64,000 bases of DNA from Corylus avellana (lineage: Eukaryota > Streptophyta > Magnoliopsida > Fagales > Betulaceae): the NCBI RefSeq assembly GCF_901000735.1, contig NC_081551.1, positions 11,206,171-11,270,170 on the forward strand. Reading direction: 5' to 3'. Of this stretch, positions 11,668 to 23,200 are shown one piece after another (the first letter of the stretch is position 1; every line of letters starts with the position of its first letter). The position numbers and the translations under genes were made by a program. The notes under the pieces were generated by a model, which saw only the letters and a list, made by a program, of their open reading frames with translations, made no database searches and had not been told where the DNA came from.

Positions 11668-12819
11668 ACGCCCCCAGCGATTGGTCAAATCTGTTTCCAA
11701 ATCGAGCCGTTCATTTATTAAATTTTTTTTATATTTTCACAAATCCAACGGTTGGGATTCTGGGAATGAAACTGAAATGTAACTTCAGTTTTAACCTAAT
11801 TTTCTAATTTCTTTGACTCTCTCCTCCATTCCAGTTACTAGTGGTTTCTTGAGGACCAAATTTCGAAAACTAGGGTGATAGAGAGAGATGACAGGGGTGA
11901 TCCATTGAATGCAACCTACTGTGAGCATTCATTACATCTCCCATCGTGGTTGAAGAGTTGAATGTACGCATACAATCCTTCTCATCCCCCTCCAACAACC
12001 CGTTCATTTCTGATTCCTAATTGAGCCGTTGATGGATCCTCTGAGATTCATCTAATGGCTTTTTAACCAGTCCTACAAGTTTTGTGAGAGAAACTCTTGA
12101 GCTATCGTGTGACTCGCTTAGTCGCTTCTGTTTTGAACCAGAAGAGGATACCAATTTTTCTCCTATCACGTCCAATCTCGCCGCCAAATCCCTTTTTTTT
12201 TTTGTGTGTGTGTTCTATACCTTGTTTATTTATGTTCTTTTCAACTTTTTTGTGACCTTTTGGTTGTGGTGTGGCAGGTTTATCTTCTCCAAGCCCTAGT
12301 ACATAACGATGGCAGGGACAAACATGATGACTTTTGATCTGACTGTGACGGAAATGATACTCGAGTACTAGGCTTTCAGTCTTTGGTTTATTTTTTATTC
12401 ATTCCCAAATCCCCTCATCCCCCTTTTATACATGTATGTAAGTTACAAGAGATTGCATACACTTGTTCAGTTGTTTGCTTCTTGCTAACGAGAGAGAAAA
12501 CGTTCTAAAGAGGGAAGTTGACTTTAAGTTATGTTTTTCCTAACTCCTAAGTTCCTGAACCCTAATTCCTAACTCTTTAAATTTTTAGAGTATTTGTTAT
12601 TTTATTTTCAAATTTGGTTGTTCCTAACTCTAATGTTGATAATTTTCAACATTTGAGGGAGGAAGGTCTGCCTCCTTAAATTGGTTTTTCGAATTTGCAA
12701 GCTACAATCCCTATTAGCTATTGGCAATTGCAACAGTCTGATTGTTTGAGCCTTGAGGTTTTTTAAAAAATTGTTCTAATTTATGCTTTGAGTAATGAAT
12801 AGGAAACCCTAGATAGAAA

Positions 12820-13465
12820 TAACATTTGCTCTCTGATTACTTAATGCTTTGATTAAAACATATTGCTCTGTGCTTATCAGCCTATGTCTACCTATTATTC
12901 TATTATGTTATTACTCAAGATTCTGTTAACATTTTCTCTCTAATTCCTTAATGCTTTGATTAAAATAAATTGCTATGTACCTATCAGCCTCTGTCTATCT
13001 ATTATTCCATTATGTTATTACTCAAGATTATGTTAATATTTGCTCTTTGATTACTTAATGCTTTGATTAAAACAAATTGTTATATGCCTATCAGCCTATG
13101 TCTACCTATTATTCCATTATGTTATTACTCAAGATTCTGTTAACATTTGCTCTCTGATTACTTATTGCTTTGATTAAAACATATTGCTCTGTGCCTATCA
13201 GCCTATGTCTACCTATTATTCTATTATGTTATTACTCAAGATTCTATTAACATTTGCTCTTTGATTACTTAATGCTTTGATTAAAATAAATTGCTATGTA
13301 CCTATCAGCCTATGTCTATTTATTATTCCATTATGTTATTACTCAAGATTATGTTAACATTTACTCTCTGATTACTTAATGCTTTGATTAAAATAAATTG
13401 ATATGTACCTATCAACCTATGTCTATCTATTATTCCATTATGTTATTATCCAAGATTCTGTTATT
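12820..13465 (+). repeat. Six 107-bp tandem repeats
   Basis: The phrase TGCTTTGATTAAAA occurs at 12845, 12952, 13059, 13166, 13273 and 13380, exactly 107 bp apart each time. Units differ by a few bases (for example CATATTGCTCTGTGC against AAATTGCTATGTAC). The array ends about 200 bp upstream of the hAT start codon. It is probably in the 5' leader or first intron of that gene. Confidence 0.95.
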
Positions 13466-13673
13466 GATTGTTTAAAACCAGCCATGCTCTTTGTTAGTTA
13501 ACACTTAACATAATAGAATCTTCCATGTGTTTAGTCTCTGCCTCTTTAATCCTTTCAATAGAATCTGTTTAGTAAAGTCTTATAGAATTATTTATGTTAG
13601 TTAAAAATTTGTCATGTTAGAAAGCTAGAATTTAATCATCAATTAAATTTTGTAATTAACAATTCTGAAGAAT

Positions 13674-13900
13674 ATGAGTCAGTCTATGGAAGCCAATGAA
13701 GTTGATTTAGGTGATGATACACTTACTGTCAATCCTACCCCTGGATCTGGTGGGTCTGGTAGGATTGAAAATGCACCAAATCAACCTGTTAACACTGTTT
13801 CTCCTGTTGTTGGTGAATCTGAGGCTAGGGATGGGAGTGGGAAGGTAACCTATCAAAAGAAGAAAATGCAAAAGACTTTCAAAGTCTAGAATGACTTTGG
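13674..13900 (+). pseudogene. hAT transposase N-terminus (copy 1), cut by gap
   Basis: It begins MSQSMEANEVDLGDDTLTVN and is nearly identical to the copy starting at 24713. Copy 1 has TAG at 13887-13889 where copy 2 has TGG (KTFKV-stop against KTFKVWNDFG), so the zinc-finger region cannot be translated. The sequence stops at the N gap 11 bases later. See the copy at 24713-26625 for the domain content. Confidence 0.85.
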
Positions 13901-14000
13901 NNNNNNNNNNNNNNNNNNNNNNNNNNNNNNNNNNNNNNNNNNNNNNNNNNNNNNNNNNNNNNNNNNNNNNNNNNNNNNNNNNNNNNNNNNNNNNNNNNNN
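13901..14000. other. Assembly gap (100 N)
   Basis: Exactly 100 N, placed at the point where copy 1 of the 4.68-kb duplication stops. Sequence right of the gap is unrelated to what follows the same point in copy 2. Confidence 0.99.
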
Positions 14001-14269
14001 GTATGGTATGTTTCAAAAAAAAAAAAAAAAAAACTCTCTATGTGTTTTTTTTCGGAAATTGACTCCCTGAGTCAATCGAAACTATAATAAATTCCCTATC
14101 GTCAAAAATTTTTAACAGCCATTAGGGCCACTCAAAACTCTCTGTTTTACCTGATTAAAATATTAATTTTTTATTAATTTAATTTAAAAAAATTAAATCT
14201 TCAAAAAAAAAAAAAAAATTGAAGGGTGGCCAGGGGTGGCACCCCCCAACCCCTGCAGCCACCCCCAGG
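14001..14269. repeat. Fragment of an unclassified plant repeat
   Basis: A-rich, non-coding. It contains GAAGGGTGGCCAGGGGTGGC followed by a C-rich block. The order poly-A, ATTAAATC, A-run, GGGTGGCCAG resembles 46430-46640 in the SNF2 gene intron, so both seem to come from one interspersed repeat family. Class unknown. Confidence 0.4.
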
Positions 14270-14859
14270 TAGGGCTGTAAATGAGCCGAGCCAAGTCGAG
14301 CTTTGCCAATACTGGGTCGGCTCATTACAAAGGGGAAATAATTGAGCCGGTCTCGAGCTCAAGCCGAGCTAGAAAACCATTGCCCGAACTCGGCTCATTG
14401 GAAACTACATTGGCTTAGGATCGAGCTTGGGCTCACTAGAATGGGAAATTCGAGCCAAGTCGAGTATTCGAGTGGCTCGACTCGGCTCGAGCACAAAAAT
14501 GTTGAGTTAATTTCTTTCCAGTTTATCGAGCCCGAGCCCGAGCTCGAGCCCGGTTAACGGGCCAGACGAGCCTTAAATGTGTGGCTCGGCCCGTTTAAGG
14601 CTCGTTTAATGGTCCAGTTTATTGAGCCCGAACCCGAGCCCAGTTAAAGGGTCAAACAAGTCTTAAAATGTGTGGCCCAGCCCATTTAAGGCTTGTTTAA
14701 TGGTTAAAAAAGAAGTAAAAATTTATATCACTAAAAATTCAAATTCAGTGAACAAAAACACAAAATTCATCATAAAAATTCAATATAATTGTATGATTGT
14801 ATCTACATCAGCAAACAGCCATATGACAAACTACAAGCAAATTGGAAATGAACATAATA

Positions 14860-15180
14860 TAGTTTACAAAGCAAATTCTAAATGAACCTTTAATAGAGAT
14901 TACAAGCTAATTGAAAATGAACCTATAATAGAGATTACAAGCAAATTGAAAATAAACCAAAAACAGGGATTACAAGCTAACACAAAATGAACCTATAATA
15001 GAGATTACAAGCAAACTCAAAATGAACCTATAATAAAAATTACAAGCAAAAAAAAAAAATGAACGTATAATAGAGATTACAAGGAAACTCAAAATGAACC
15101 AATAATAGAGATTACAAGCAAACTCAAAATGAACCTATAATAAAGATTACAAGCAAATTCAAAATGAACATAAACAACAA
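14860..15180 (-). repeat. About 36-bp minisatellite in the hAT 3' region
   Basis: Seven to eight imperfect copies of a unit containing ATGAACCTATAATA followed by GAGATTACAAGCAAA, spaced about 35-37 bp apart. Single units with the same core recur near 15600, 16320 and 17050. Non-coding. Confidence 0.8.
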
Positions 15181-15260
15181 GATTACTTAAAACAAGATAC
15201 AACAATTTTGGTTCCCAGTTGCAGACTTGCAGTTGCCACAAACTAGCTCTCTGAGTCTCT

Positions 15261-17530
15261 GCATTCAATGATTTAAAATTAGTTACATGATTCACATGAA
15301 CAAGTTAATATAATCAAATTCAGAAAGAGATAAAAGATTATAGACCAATAAGAAAAATACAACTAAATTACACAGCCCTAGTTGCCACAGGCCCACACAG
15401 ACAGTCACTGCATTCAATGAAAAAGAAAATTGTTAGATGTTTTTAACTCCCTTGCAAGTTGTCAAGGGAGAATTATCACTTAAGATTATGCAAATGGACA
15501 TTTTAATGATTGTTCAAAAACCAGATCTGCAAAAACAATGGGAGGGCAGAATGAACACAAGTTGATGCATGATATAGGCTAATAGGTTACAAGCAAACTC
15601 AAAATGAACCTATAATTAAGATTACACACAATTAAAACAGGTTGTCCAAATGTCCAATATTCCAAGTTCCAACAAAGCTAGCAAAGGTATAAAAATTAAA
15701 TCAGGTTATCCAAATGTCCAATATTCCAAGTTCCACCAAAGCTAGCAAAGCTATAGCAATTATTACAGAACATAACATCAAAATCTAATGTTGACATTCA
15801 AATTTCATATTCAATAAGCAAAGGAAAGCAGTAAACAAATTCCCTCACAGAAATGAGAAAACAGCATTCATGGCAAATTTGACAATTCCACTTCCAACAT
15901 TTTCCCGAAACACAAAAACAAAGTTAATAAGGTGAAATTATAAGTAAAAAAGAGCTTGGAAAATGGAAATAAATAAAATAACAGAATCATAAAGAACTTG
16001 CATTCAATGATTTAAAACTAGTTACATGAACAAGTTAATATAATCAAATTCAAACAGAGATAAAATATTAGACCAATGAGAAATATGCACCTAAATTACA
16101 CAGCCTTAGTTGCCACAGGCCCACATAGACAGTCACTACATTCAATGAAAAAAAAAAATTGTTAGAAGTTTTTAACTCCCTTGCAACATGTCAAGGGAGA
16201 ATTATCACTTAAGATTATGCAAATAGACATTTTAATGATTGTTCAAAAACCAGATCTGCAGAAACAATGGGAGGGCAGAATGAACACAAGTTGATGCATG
16301 ATATAGGCTAATAGATTACAAGCAAACTCAAAATGAACCTATAATAAAGATTTCACACAATTAAAACAAGTTGTCCAAATGTCCAATATTCCAAGTTCCA
16401 ACAAAGCTAGCAAAGGTATAAAAATTAAAACAGGTTATCCAAATGTCCAAGATTCCAAGTTCCACCAAAGCTAGCAAAGGTATAGCAATTATTACAGAAC
16501 GTAACATCAAAATCTAATGTTGACATTCAAATTACATATTCAATAAGCAAAGGAAAGCAGTAAACAGATTCCCTCACAGAAATGAGAAAACAGCATTCAT
16601 GGCAAATTTTACAATTCCACTTCCAACATTTTCCCCAAACACAAAGACAAAGTTAATAAGGTGAAATTATAAGTAAAAAAGAGTTTGAAAAATAGAAATA
16701 AATAAAATAACAGAATCATAAAGAACTTGCATTCAATGATTTAAAAGTAGTTACATGAACAAGTTAATATAATCAAATTAAAAAAGAGATAAAAGATTAG
16801 ACCAATGAGAAAAATGCAACTAAATTACACAGCCCTAGTTACCACAGGCACACACAGACAGTCACTGCATTCAATGAAAAAAAAAATTATTAGATGTTTT
16901 TAACTCCCTTGCAACATGTCAAGGGAGAAATATCACTTAAAATTATGCAAATAGACATTTTAATGACTGTTCAAAAACTAGATCTGCAAAAACAATGGGA
17001 GGGCAGAATGAACACAAGTTGATGCATGATATAGGCTAAAAGATTACAAGCAAACTCAAAATGAACCAATAATAAAGATTACACATAAGAAAAACCAGTA
17101 TATGCAATGTAGATAAACTTGAAAACAACAAAAGGAAATTGGAAAAGTGAACAAAGTAAATTACCTCAATTCCGAATCTCCATGCAGTTATAAGTTATAA
17201 CTTATAATAAAACTTAAAGCAGGTAATCCAAATGTCCAACATTCCAAGTTCCAACAAAGCTAGCAAAGTATAACAATTAATACAGAACATAACATCAAAA
17301 TAAAATGTGACATTCAAATTACATATTTAATAAGCAAAGGAAAACAGTAAACATATTCAGTTTTTTTAGAGAATCCCTCACAGAAAATGAGAAAACAGCA
17401 TTCACGGCAAATTTGGCAATTCCACTTCCACCATTTTCTACAAACACAAACACAAAGTTAATAAGGTGAAATTATAAGTAAAAAAGAGCTTGGAAAATGA
17501 AAATAAATAAAATAATAGAATCATAAACTT
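15261..17530 (-). repeat. Three tandem units of about 0.72-0.75 kb
   Basis: The marker GCATTCAATGATTTAAAA occurs at 15261, 16010 and 16729, followed each time by the same long order of blocks (ACATGAACAAGTTAATATAA, CACAGACAGTCACT, GGGAGGGCAGAATGAAC). Spacing is 749 and 719 bp, and the third unit is rearranged at its end. There is no coding frame. The array occupies the 3' non-coding half of the minus-strand hAT element. Confidence 0.9.
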
Positions 17531-18920
17531 ACAGATATTCAAAAAATTTTCTTAATGCCATGAAGTGATCTAACCCAATCTGAACCACATAGGAGCATTT
17601 GAACAGTATCAATTGATAATGATGCTCTATGGGGTTCAATAACTCTACCACCCGCACTGAAAGATGATTCTGAAGCAACTGTACTAATTGGAACAGCCAA
17701 TACATCCCGCGCCATCTTAGATAAGATGTGGTACTTTAAGGCGTTGGATTTTCACCATCCCAAAGCGTCAAATTTTGCATCACTATCTTCACCATTCTCA
17801 CTATCAAAAATGAATACATCTTCTTCAAGATAAACATCCAAATCAGTTTTTATGGGCCGGATGATGTCATTGCTTCTAACATGTTGCCTAAACCGTGATC
17901 TACCACCAGAAACTACCTCTGTAACAGAGGCAACTGTAGTAGTAGCAGCACTGACTTCAGCAGCTGCTTGTTGTTGAATGATAGATGCATTATGGGCAGC
18001 AACATAAACCTCAAACAATTCTTTTAAAGTATTCAGCACGGCCTTTATGTTATCACCACGAACATCAAGTGGATAAATGATAGGAAAACAGAACCTAATC
18101 AACTTCATTTTGTATCTAGGATCCAACACAGCAGCTAAGGTCATCACCATATTAGATTCACCCCAATACTTATCAAATTTATCACTCATCTTAGCTGCCA
18201 TTAATCTTATATATTCATTCCTATCTACAGCCTTAATATCCACAATTTCTTTCATTCTACACACCTCAGGTAGAAACAGATTGGATGTAGGGTAGTCACT
18301 GACAGAGACAACATTGGTCACATCATTGAAAACAGCTAAAACTTTGTTCACATTCTCAACCTTATCCCACTGTTCAGGACTTATCACCCACAGAAAAGCC
18401 TGCTCTACTCTATGGTATCTAGGAAACACTTCCTTGAACCTAATTGCAGTTTTCAACATCAAGTAGGTGCTATTCCATCGAGTAGGAACATCTAAAATAA
18501 GTTTATTACAACCCAAGTCCAACCGCTTTGCTATATCACTAAATACATTCAACCGCCTCTCAGAAGCCACTATATACTTAATCCCCTGCCTAACAGAATC
18601 TATTATGTCCCCTTTTCTGAAAGCCCTGCTTACACCAACAAATTGGTAATATGAGCACAGCACCTAACATGAAACATAAGCCCCCCAATAGGCAAACTAC
18701 CCCTCAACTCAATATCATCCCTCAAAATGTCAATGGCAGCAGCATTAGCACTTGCATTATCAATAGTTATTGTAAATACTTTATCCAAAATGCCCCATTC
18801 AATAAAACTGTTTCTCAAAGCTTCAGCAATAATAACACCCGAATGTGGAGGAGGTACATTACAAAAATTTAAAATCCTCTTTTGGAGTAGCCAATTAGAA
18901 TCCACAAAATGGCAAGTAAC
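17530..18920 (-). pseudogene. hAT (Ac-like / RICESLEEPER-type) transposase, C-terminal two thirds
   Basis: Two overlapping open blocks (18905-18630 and 18663-17752, minus) encode transposase with LQKRILNFCNVPPPHSG, then FTITIDNASANAAAI, LDVPTRWNSTYLMLKTAIRF and AAVLDPRYKMKLIRFCFP. After a TGA at 17752 the frame continues with KSNALKYHILSKMARDVLAV, PISTVASESSFSAGGRVI and LCGSDWVRSLHG. This is the hAT C-terminal dimerisation domain (Dimer_Tnp_hAT). Defects are a TAA near 18632, a one-base frameshift near 18615, and the TGA. The BED finger and first part of the core are missing, cut by the LTR at 18921. Confidence 0.9.
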
Positions 18921-20259
18921 TGTTGTGCAAATTTATTTAACTCGCAAGTGCACGAATCAATTGTAGTTTAATGGATTGCAAGTGCGAGGTCGATCCCACA
19001 GAGAATTGTATTTTTGAAAGAACAATTTATATCTAAACTAATTAAATCCTAATCTAGTTCCAAAAGGGTTTTGATTTTTGAGTTTTGAAAATTAAAGGAT
19101 AAACATAAACTAAATAAAATAAGTAAATCTAAGGATAAAGGTACTAAGGTTTGGGAATTCACACTCACCAAATCATAACAACATACTTTATGTTCATCAA
19201 TATTAATCCGAAGTTCTCACAAATTAAATCATAGATATGTTTTACTATGCTTCAAAGAATTAATCAAAACCATCCCATGTATCCATTCATTGACCAAATC
19301 ACAAAAGGAATCCAAATTCAATTGAAACACCAGATGTATCCGTAGAACAAATCACAAGGGATATCCAATTTTTATGAGTTAAAAGCCAAGCAATCAATCA
19401 TATGAAATTATCTCAAATCATCACATGTATCCTTGAATCACAAGAGATATCCAAGAATTACTCCACACAATTGATTAGAAGTAAAACAATTGAAATATAA
19501 AACCCAATAAAATCATAATAATAAAAACTTACATAAAAGTATTGATGTTCTTCATCGGTGAGGCTTCATCCCCAACCTTAGTTGGGAATTTAGCTCCACA
19601 TAAAAATAAAATCTAAACCTAAACCTAAACCTAAAGAAAAACTAAACAAAAGAATTTTGCTCTCTGGGATTGTGTGTCTTTTCTTGAATGCAAAGAAGTC
19701 TATTTATAGGCTTAGGGAAGTCCTAGAAGCCCAAGTAAACCTAGATAATTCGAAAGTCTGTCTCCCAGTCAAAATAGAAGTCTGAAATCGGAATAGGATT
19801 CGTCCAGATTTGTGTCCTTTAATTGCGGGGCGATTTTGACATAGTAAATGTACGAATTACGAAAATCCTATTTCACAAAAAATTGTAGTATTTTGAGCTA
19901 GCTTTCCAATGCCATTTGAATCACTTCAATCCGATATTTGAGCGGAGAGTTATGGTCAAAATACTAAGACGTGTGCAGAATCTGAATTTGAATCCGATCC
20001 GAAATCTTATCCAATCTGAACTTTAATCTGATTTAACCTTTCCTTAGATTTGGTTAGACTTAACCACACAATCTAGGTCTTCTCAAAGTATGCTTTCTTC
20101 CAAACTTCGCATTTTTTCCTTTAAAGCTGCAGTTTTTCTTCAATGACCTACAAAACACTAAAAACACAAAACTAACACAAAATATTAAATAACGACACAA
20201 CTAAAGGATTAACTAATGTAAATAAAGGGGTCTAAATATGCAATATTTGGCACTTATCA
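18921..20259 (-). mobile_element. 1339-bp solo LTR with mismatched flanks
   Basis: Read on the minus strand it starts TGATAAGTGCCAAATATTGC and ends AATTTGCACAACA, with the TG...CA ends of an LTR. A TATA-type box (CCTATAAATAG) lies at about 19710-19700. Near its end is GTGGGATCGACCTCGCAC. There is no coding frame. The left neighbour is hAT transposase (flank GTAAC); the right neighbour is the middle of a gypsy LTR (flank TTTAG). The flanks do not form a target duplication. It is related to the LTR-like piece at 7062-8196. Confidence 0.75.
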
Positions 20260-23200
20260 TTTAGCATTCTACAAAGAGTAATATTCAAAAAAATATTCTC
20301 TTAGCATTCCATTTTCATTTTTTTACTTTACATAAATCTTCACATATACAATCTCAAAGTACTCTCATGTTACAAAATGTAACTATGTCTATGAACAATG
20401 TTACTTGTTAGTGTATAAAACTAATACAAGTATACGAATTTGAAACTTCTATAATTCTATTAATTATTAATTAAGTGTATAAGACCATGGGATTGATAAG
20501 TGGTTGGACACTTAGTGTGTATGTGTGACACTTTAATTTAGTGGTTGGACACTTAATTAAGTTTAAACTATGTAATGGTGATAACTAAATAATACTATAT
20601 ATTATATGATAATAGACTAATAGTGATTAGTGTGTGTGTATGTATGTGATATAATGACATTATATGATAATAGTGTGTGAGTCTATGACTAACTAACTAT
20701 GTTACTTATTTGTTAGTTAACAATGTGTGATGTTATATACAAATTATTATAATTTAATTTTAAAAATTTAACATATTAAATTATTAATTATTACATATAC
20801 GATATTTAGATATTAAGTTATTAACTATTAACTGCTACTATTAGACTACTAGTTAGTAACTTAGTAAGTTAGTATATTATATATATTGTATTATTTGACT
20901 TACACCAAGTCAAGTGAGTAATTTATTAATGTTTTATTAATTTTTATATTGCTTATTTTTTAATTTTTTAATTTATGGAATCAAATAACGTCTACATTGT
21001 TAATGCCTTAATAATATATATATATATTTTGGATCAAATGATTTAATGGTGTTAGTATTAACAATTTAACATATTATCTAAAATTCTAAATAATACTATA
21101 TGTTATATGATGATAGTGATTAGTGTGTGTGACATAATGACATTATTTGATAATAGTGTGTGACAATTGACATTAACTAACTATGTTACTAGTTTGTTAG
21201 TTAATAACTTAATAGTGTGTGACGTTATATACTAATATTATAGTTTAATTTTAAGAATTTAACATATTAATTACTACATATACAATATTTAGATATTAAG
21301 TTATTAACTATTAACTAATACTATTAGACTACTAGTTAGTAACTTAGTAAGTTAGTATATTATATATATTGTATTATTTGTATACACTAAGTCAAGTGAA
21401 TAATTTATTTGCTTTATTAATTTTTACATTGCTTATTTTTTAATTTTTTAATTTATGGAATCAACTAACGTCTAACATTGTTAATGCCTTAATAGTTTGT
21501 TCTTTTTTCTTTTTTTGATCAAATGATTTAATGGTGTTAAGTACTAACAATTTAACTGTTTTAACATATGATAATACTACTGATTAGTGTCTAATTATAC
21601 TAAATAATGTTAAATAATACTATAAGTTTTAAACCTATTTACTTAAAAATCGTTTGTTTTAGAGTTCTGATGGGGTACTATACACACATGTTTCTTGAGT
21701 TAATTAAACGGTTAGGATTCAATTAAATACAATTTTGTGTTTAAGTTTAACGGTTTAGATCAATTATTAATAACTAAGAGGCGATCTCACCTTAAATTAC
21801 GCATACTAGATTATTCTTATAATTTGAAATTTGAAATATTTCATATGTCGAAAAATTGGAAATCATCTTAGAATCATAGCCGTCCAATTTAATTTAATTT
21901 AATCCGTGCCGTTGGATTTGATAAATGGAATACAGTTGTAAGCCATTCCGAACGTGAGAGTTATATGGTGTTCCACACGACACATTGAGCTCACTATTGA
22001 GCATTCTGAATTGAACGAGAAAATAAAGATTAAAATAAACGATCAAGATCATTTAATGTGCTCGCATGGAACCGGTTTCACCATCTCACGCACTTTAAGG
22101 ATAACTTCAATCTCAGATAACTTCCCCACGCACGCACAGTCAACAAGACTAACATAGTGTCAGGAGTCTCGGTGTGCACACAAGCTGTCTCAACCGTCCA
22201 GCTTTTTTGATGAAATATAAGATGTTGGATGCTTGTAATGGATGACAGCTGTAAAGCATTTGATCATGAAGGATTTATATGGTGTATCAGAATTTCTGTA
22301 ATCTTCCCCTGATTGAGTTGATCCGACAACTGATATTCAATCACGCATGCAGAGGATAAGATCAGCAGCTTTTGTTCCCCACGCATGCACAGTCACTGAG
22401 ACTGACACGGTGACAGGCGTCTCTATATGCATGTGGGCTGTCTTAGCCCTCCAAATTTTTTTAGGAAATCTTGGTCGTTGGATACGTGTAATGGAAGATA
22501 GTTGTAAAGCATTAGATCATGTAAAAGTTATATGGTGTATCGCAAGCTCCGTAAACATGCCCTAATTGATTTGATCTAACGAGTGAAATTAAATTGTAAA
22601 AAGATTTATATAATCCACGAACCCTATTAAATGAGCACACCAGATTTAATTAGAAATGGTCGCATGGGATCATTGTTTTGGTAAACCAAACGTCATGACA
22701 CGTGGCACGCCCCCAGCGATTGGTCAAATCTGTTTCCAAATCGAGCCGTTCATTTATTAAATTTTTTTATATTTTCACAAATCCAACGGTTGGGATTCTG
22801 GGAATGAAACTGAAATGTAACTTCAGTTTTAACCTAATTTTCTAATTTCTTTGACTCTTTCCTCCATTCCAGTTACTAGTGGTTTCTTGAGGACCAAATT
22901 TCGAAAACTAGGGTGATAGAGAGAGATGACAGGGGTGATCCATTGAATGCAACCTACTGTGAGCATTCATTACATCTCCCATCGTGGTTGAAGAGTTGAA
23001 TGTACGCATACAATCCTTCTCATCCCCCTCCAACAACCCGTTCATTTCTGATTCCTAATTGAGCCGTTGATGGATCCTCTGAGATTCATCTAATGGCTTT
23101 TTAACCAGTCGTACAAGTTTTGTGAGAGAAACTCTTGAGCTATCGTGTGACTCGCTTAGTCGCTTCTGTTTTGAACCAGAAGAGGATACCAATTTTTCTC

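Larger units (their letters stand above)
9221..13900 (+). repeat. Large direct duplication, copy 1 (4680 bp)
   Basis: This stretch matches 20260-24939 base for base at an offset of 11,039. By eye there are about 18 single-base differences and two compensating homopolymer indels (near 11730 and 12190), so identity is about 99.6%. The match starts abruptly at TTTAGCATTC inside a gypsy LTR and ends exactly at the N gap at 13901. It contains the end of that LTR, a long AT-rich non-coding region, a 107-bp repeat array and the first codons of a hAT transposase. Confidence 0.97.
14270..18920 (-). mobile_element. hAT element, minus strand, 5' part missing
   Basis: The right part (17530-18920) is decayed hAT transposase on the minus strand. 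The left end, TAGGGCTGTAAATGAGCCG at 14270, looks like a plant hAT terminus and is followed by many GAGCC/GGCTC motifs, the usual subterminal repeats; a unit of about 96 bp is doubled there (14518-14702). The middle is a repeat-rich non-coding 3' region. The upstream half of the element is replaced at 18920 by an LTR. No target duplication can be tested, since the 5' end is gone. Confidence 0.7.

Noticed and set aside
12084..12299. Possible small gene starting MRETLELSCDSLSRFC, present in both duplicates (also 23122)
   Set aside because: A poly-T run differs in length and shifts the frame between the copies, the protein has no recognisable features, and the position fits a leader or intron of the hAT gene.
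14880..17530. Regularly spaced short repeats that resemble a CRISPR array
   Set aside because: The sequence is a plant genome, the spacers are themselves repeats, and the array is nested in a hAT element.
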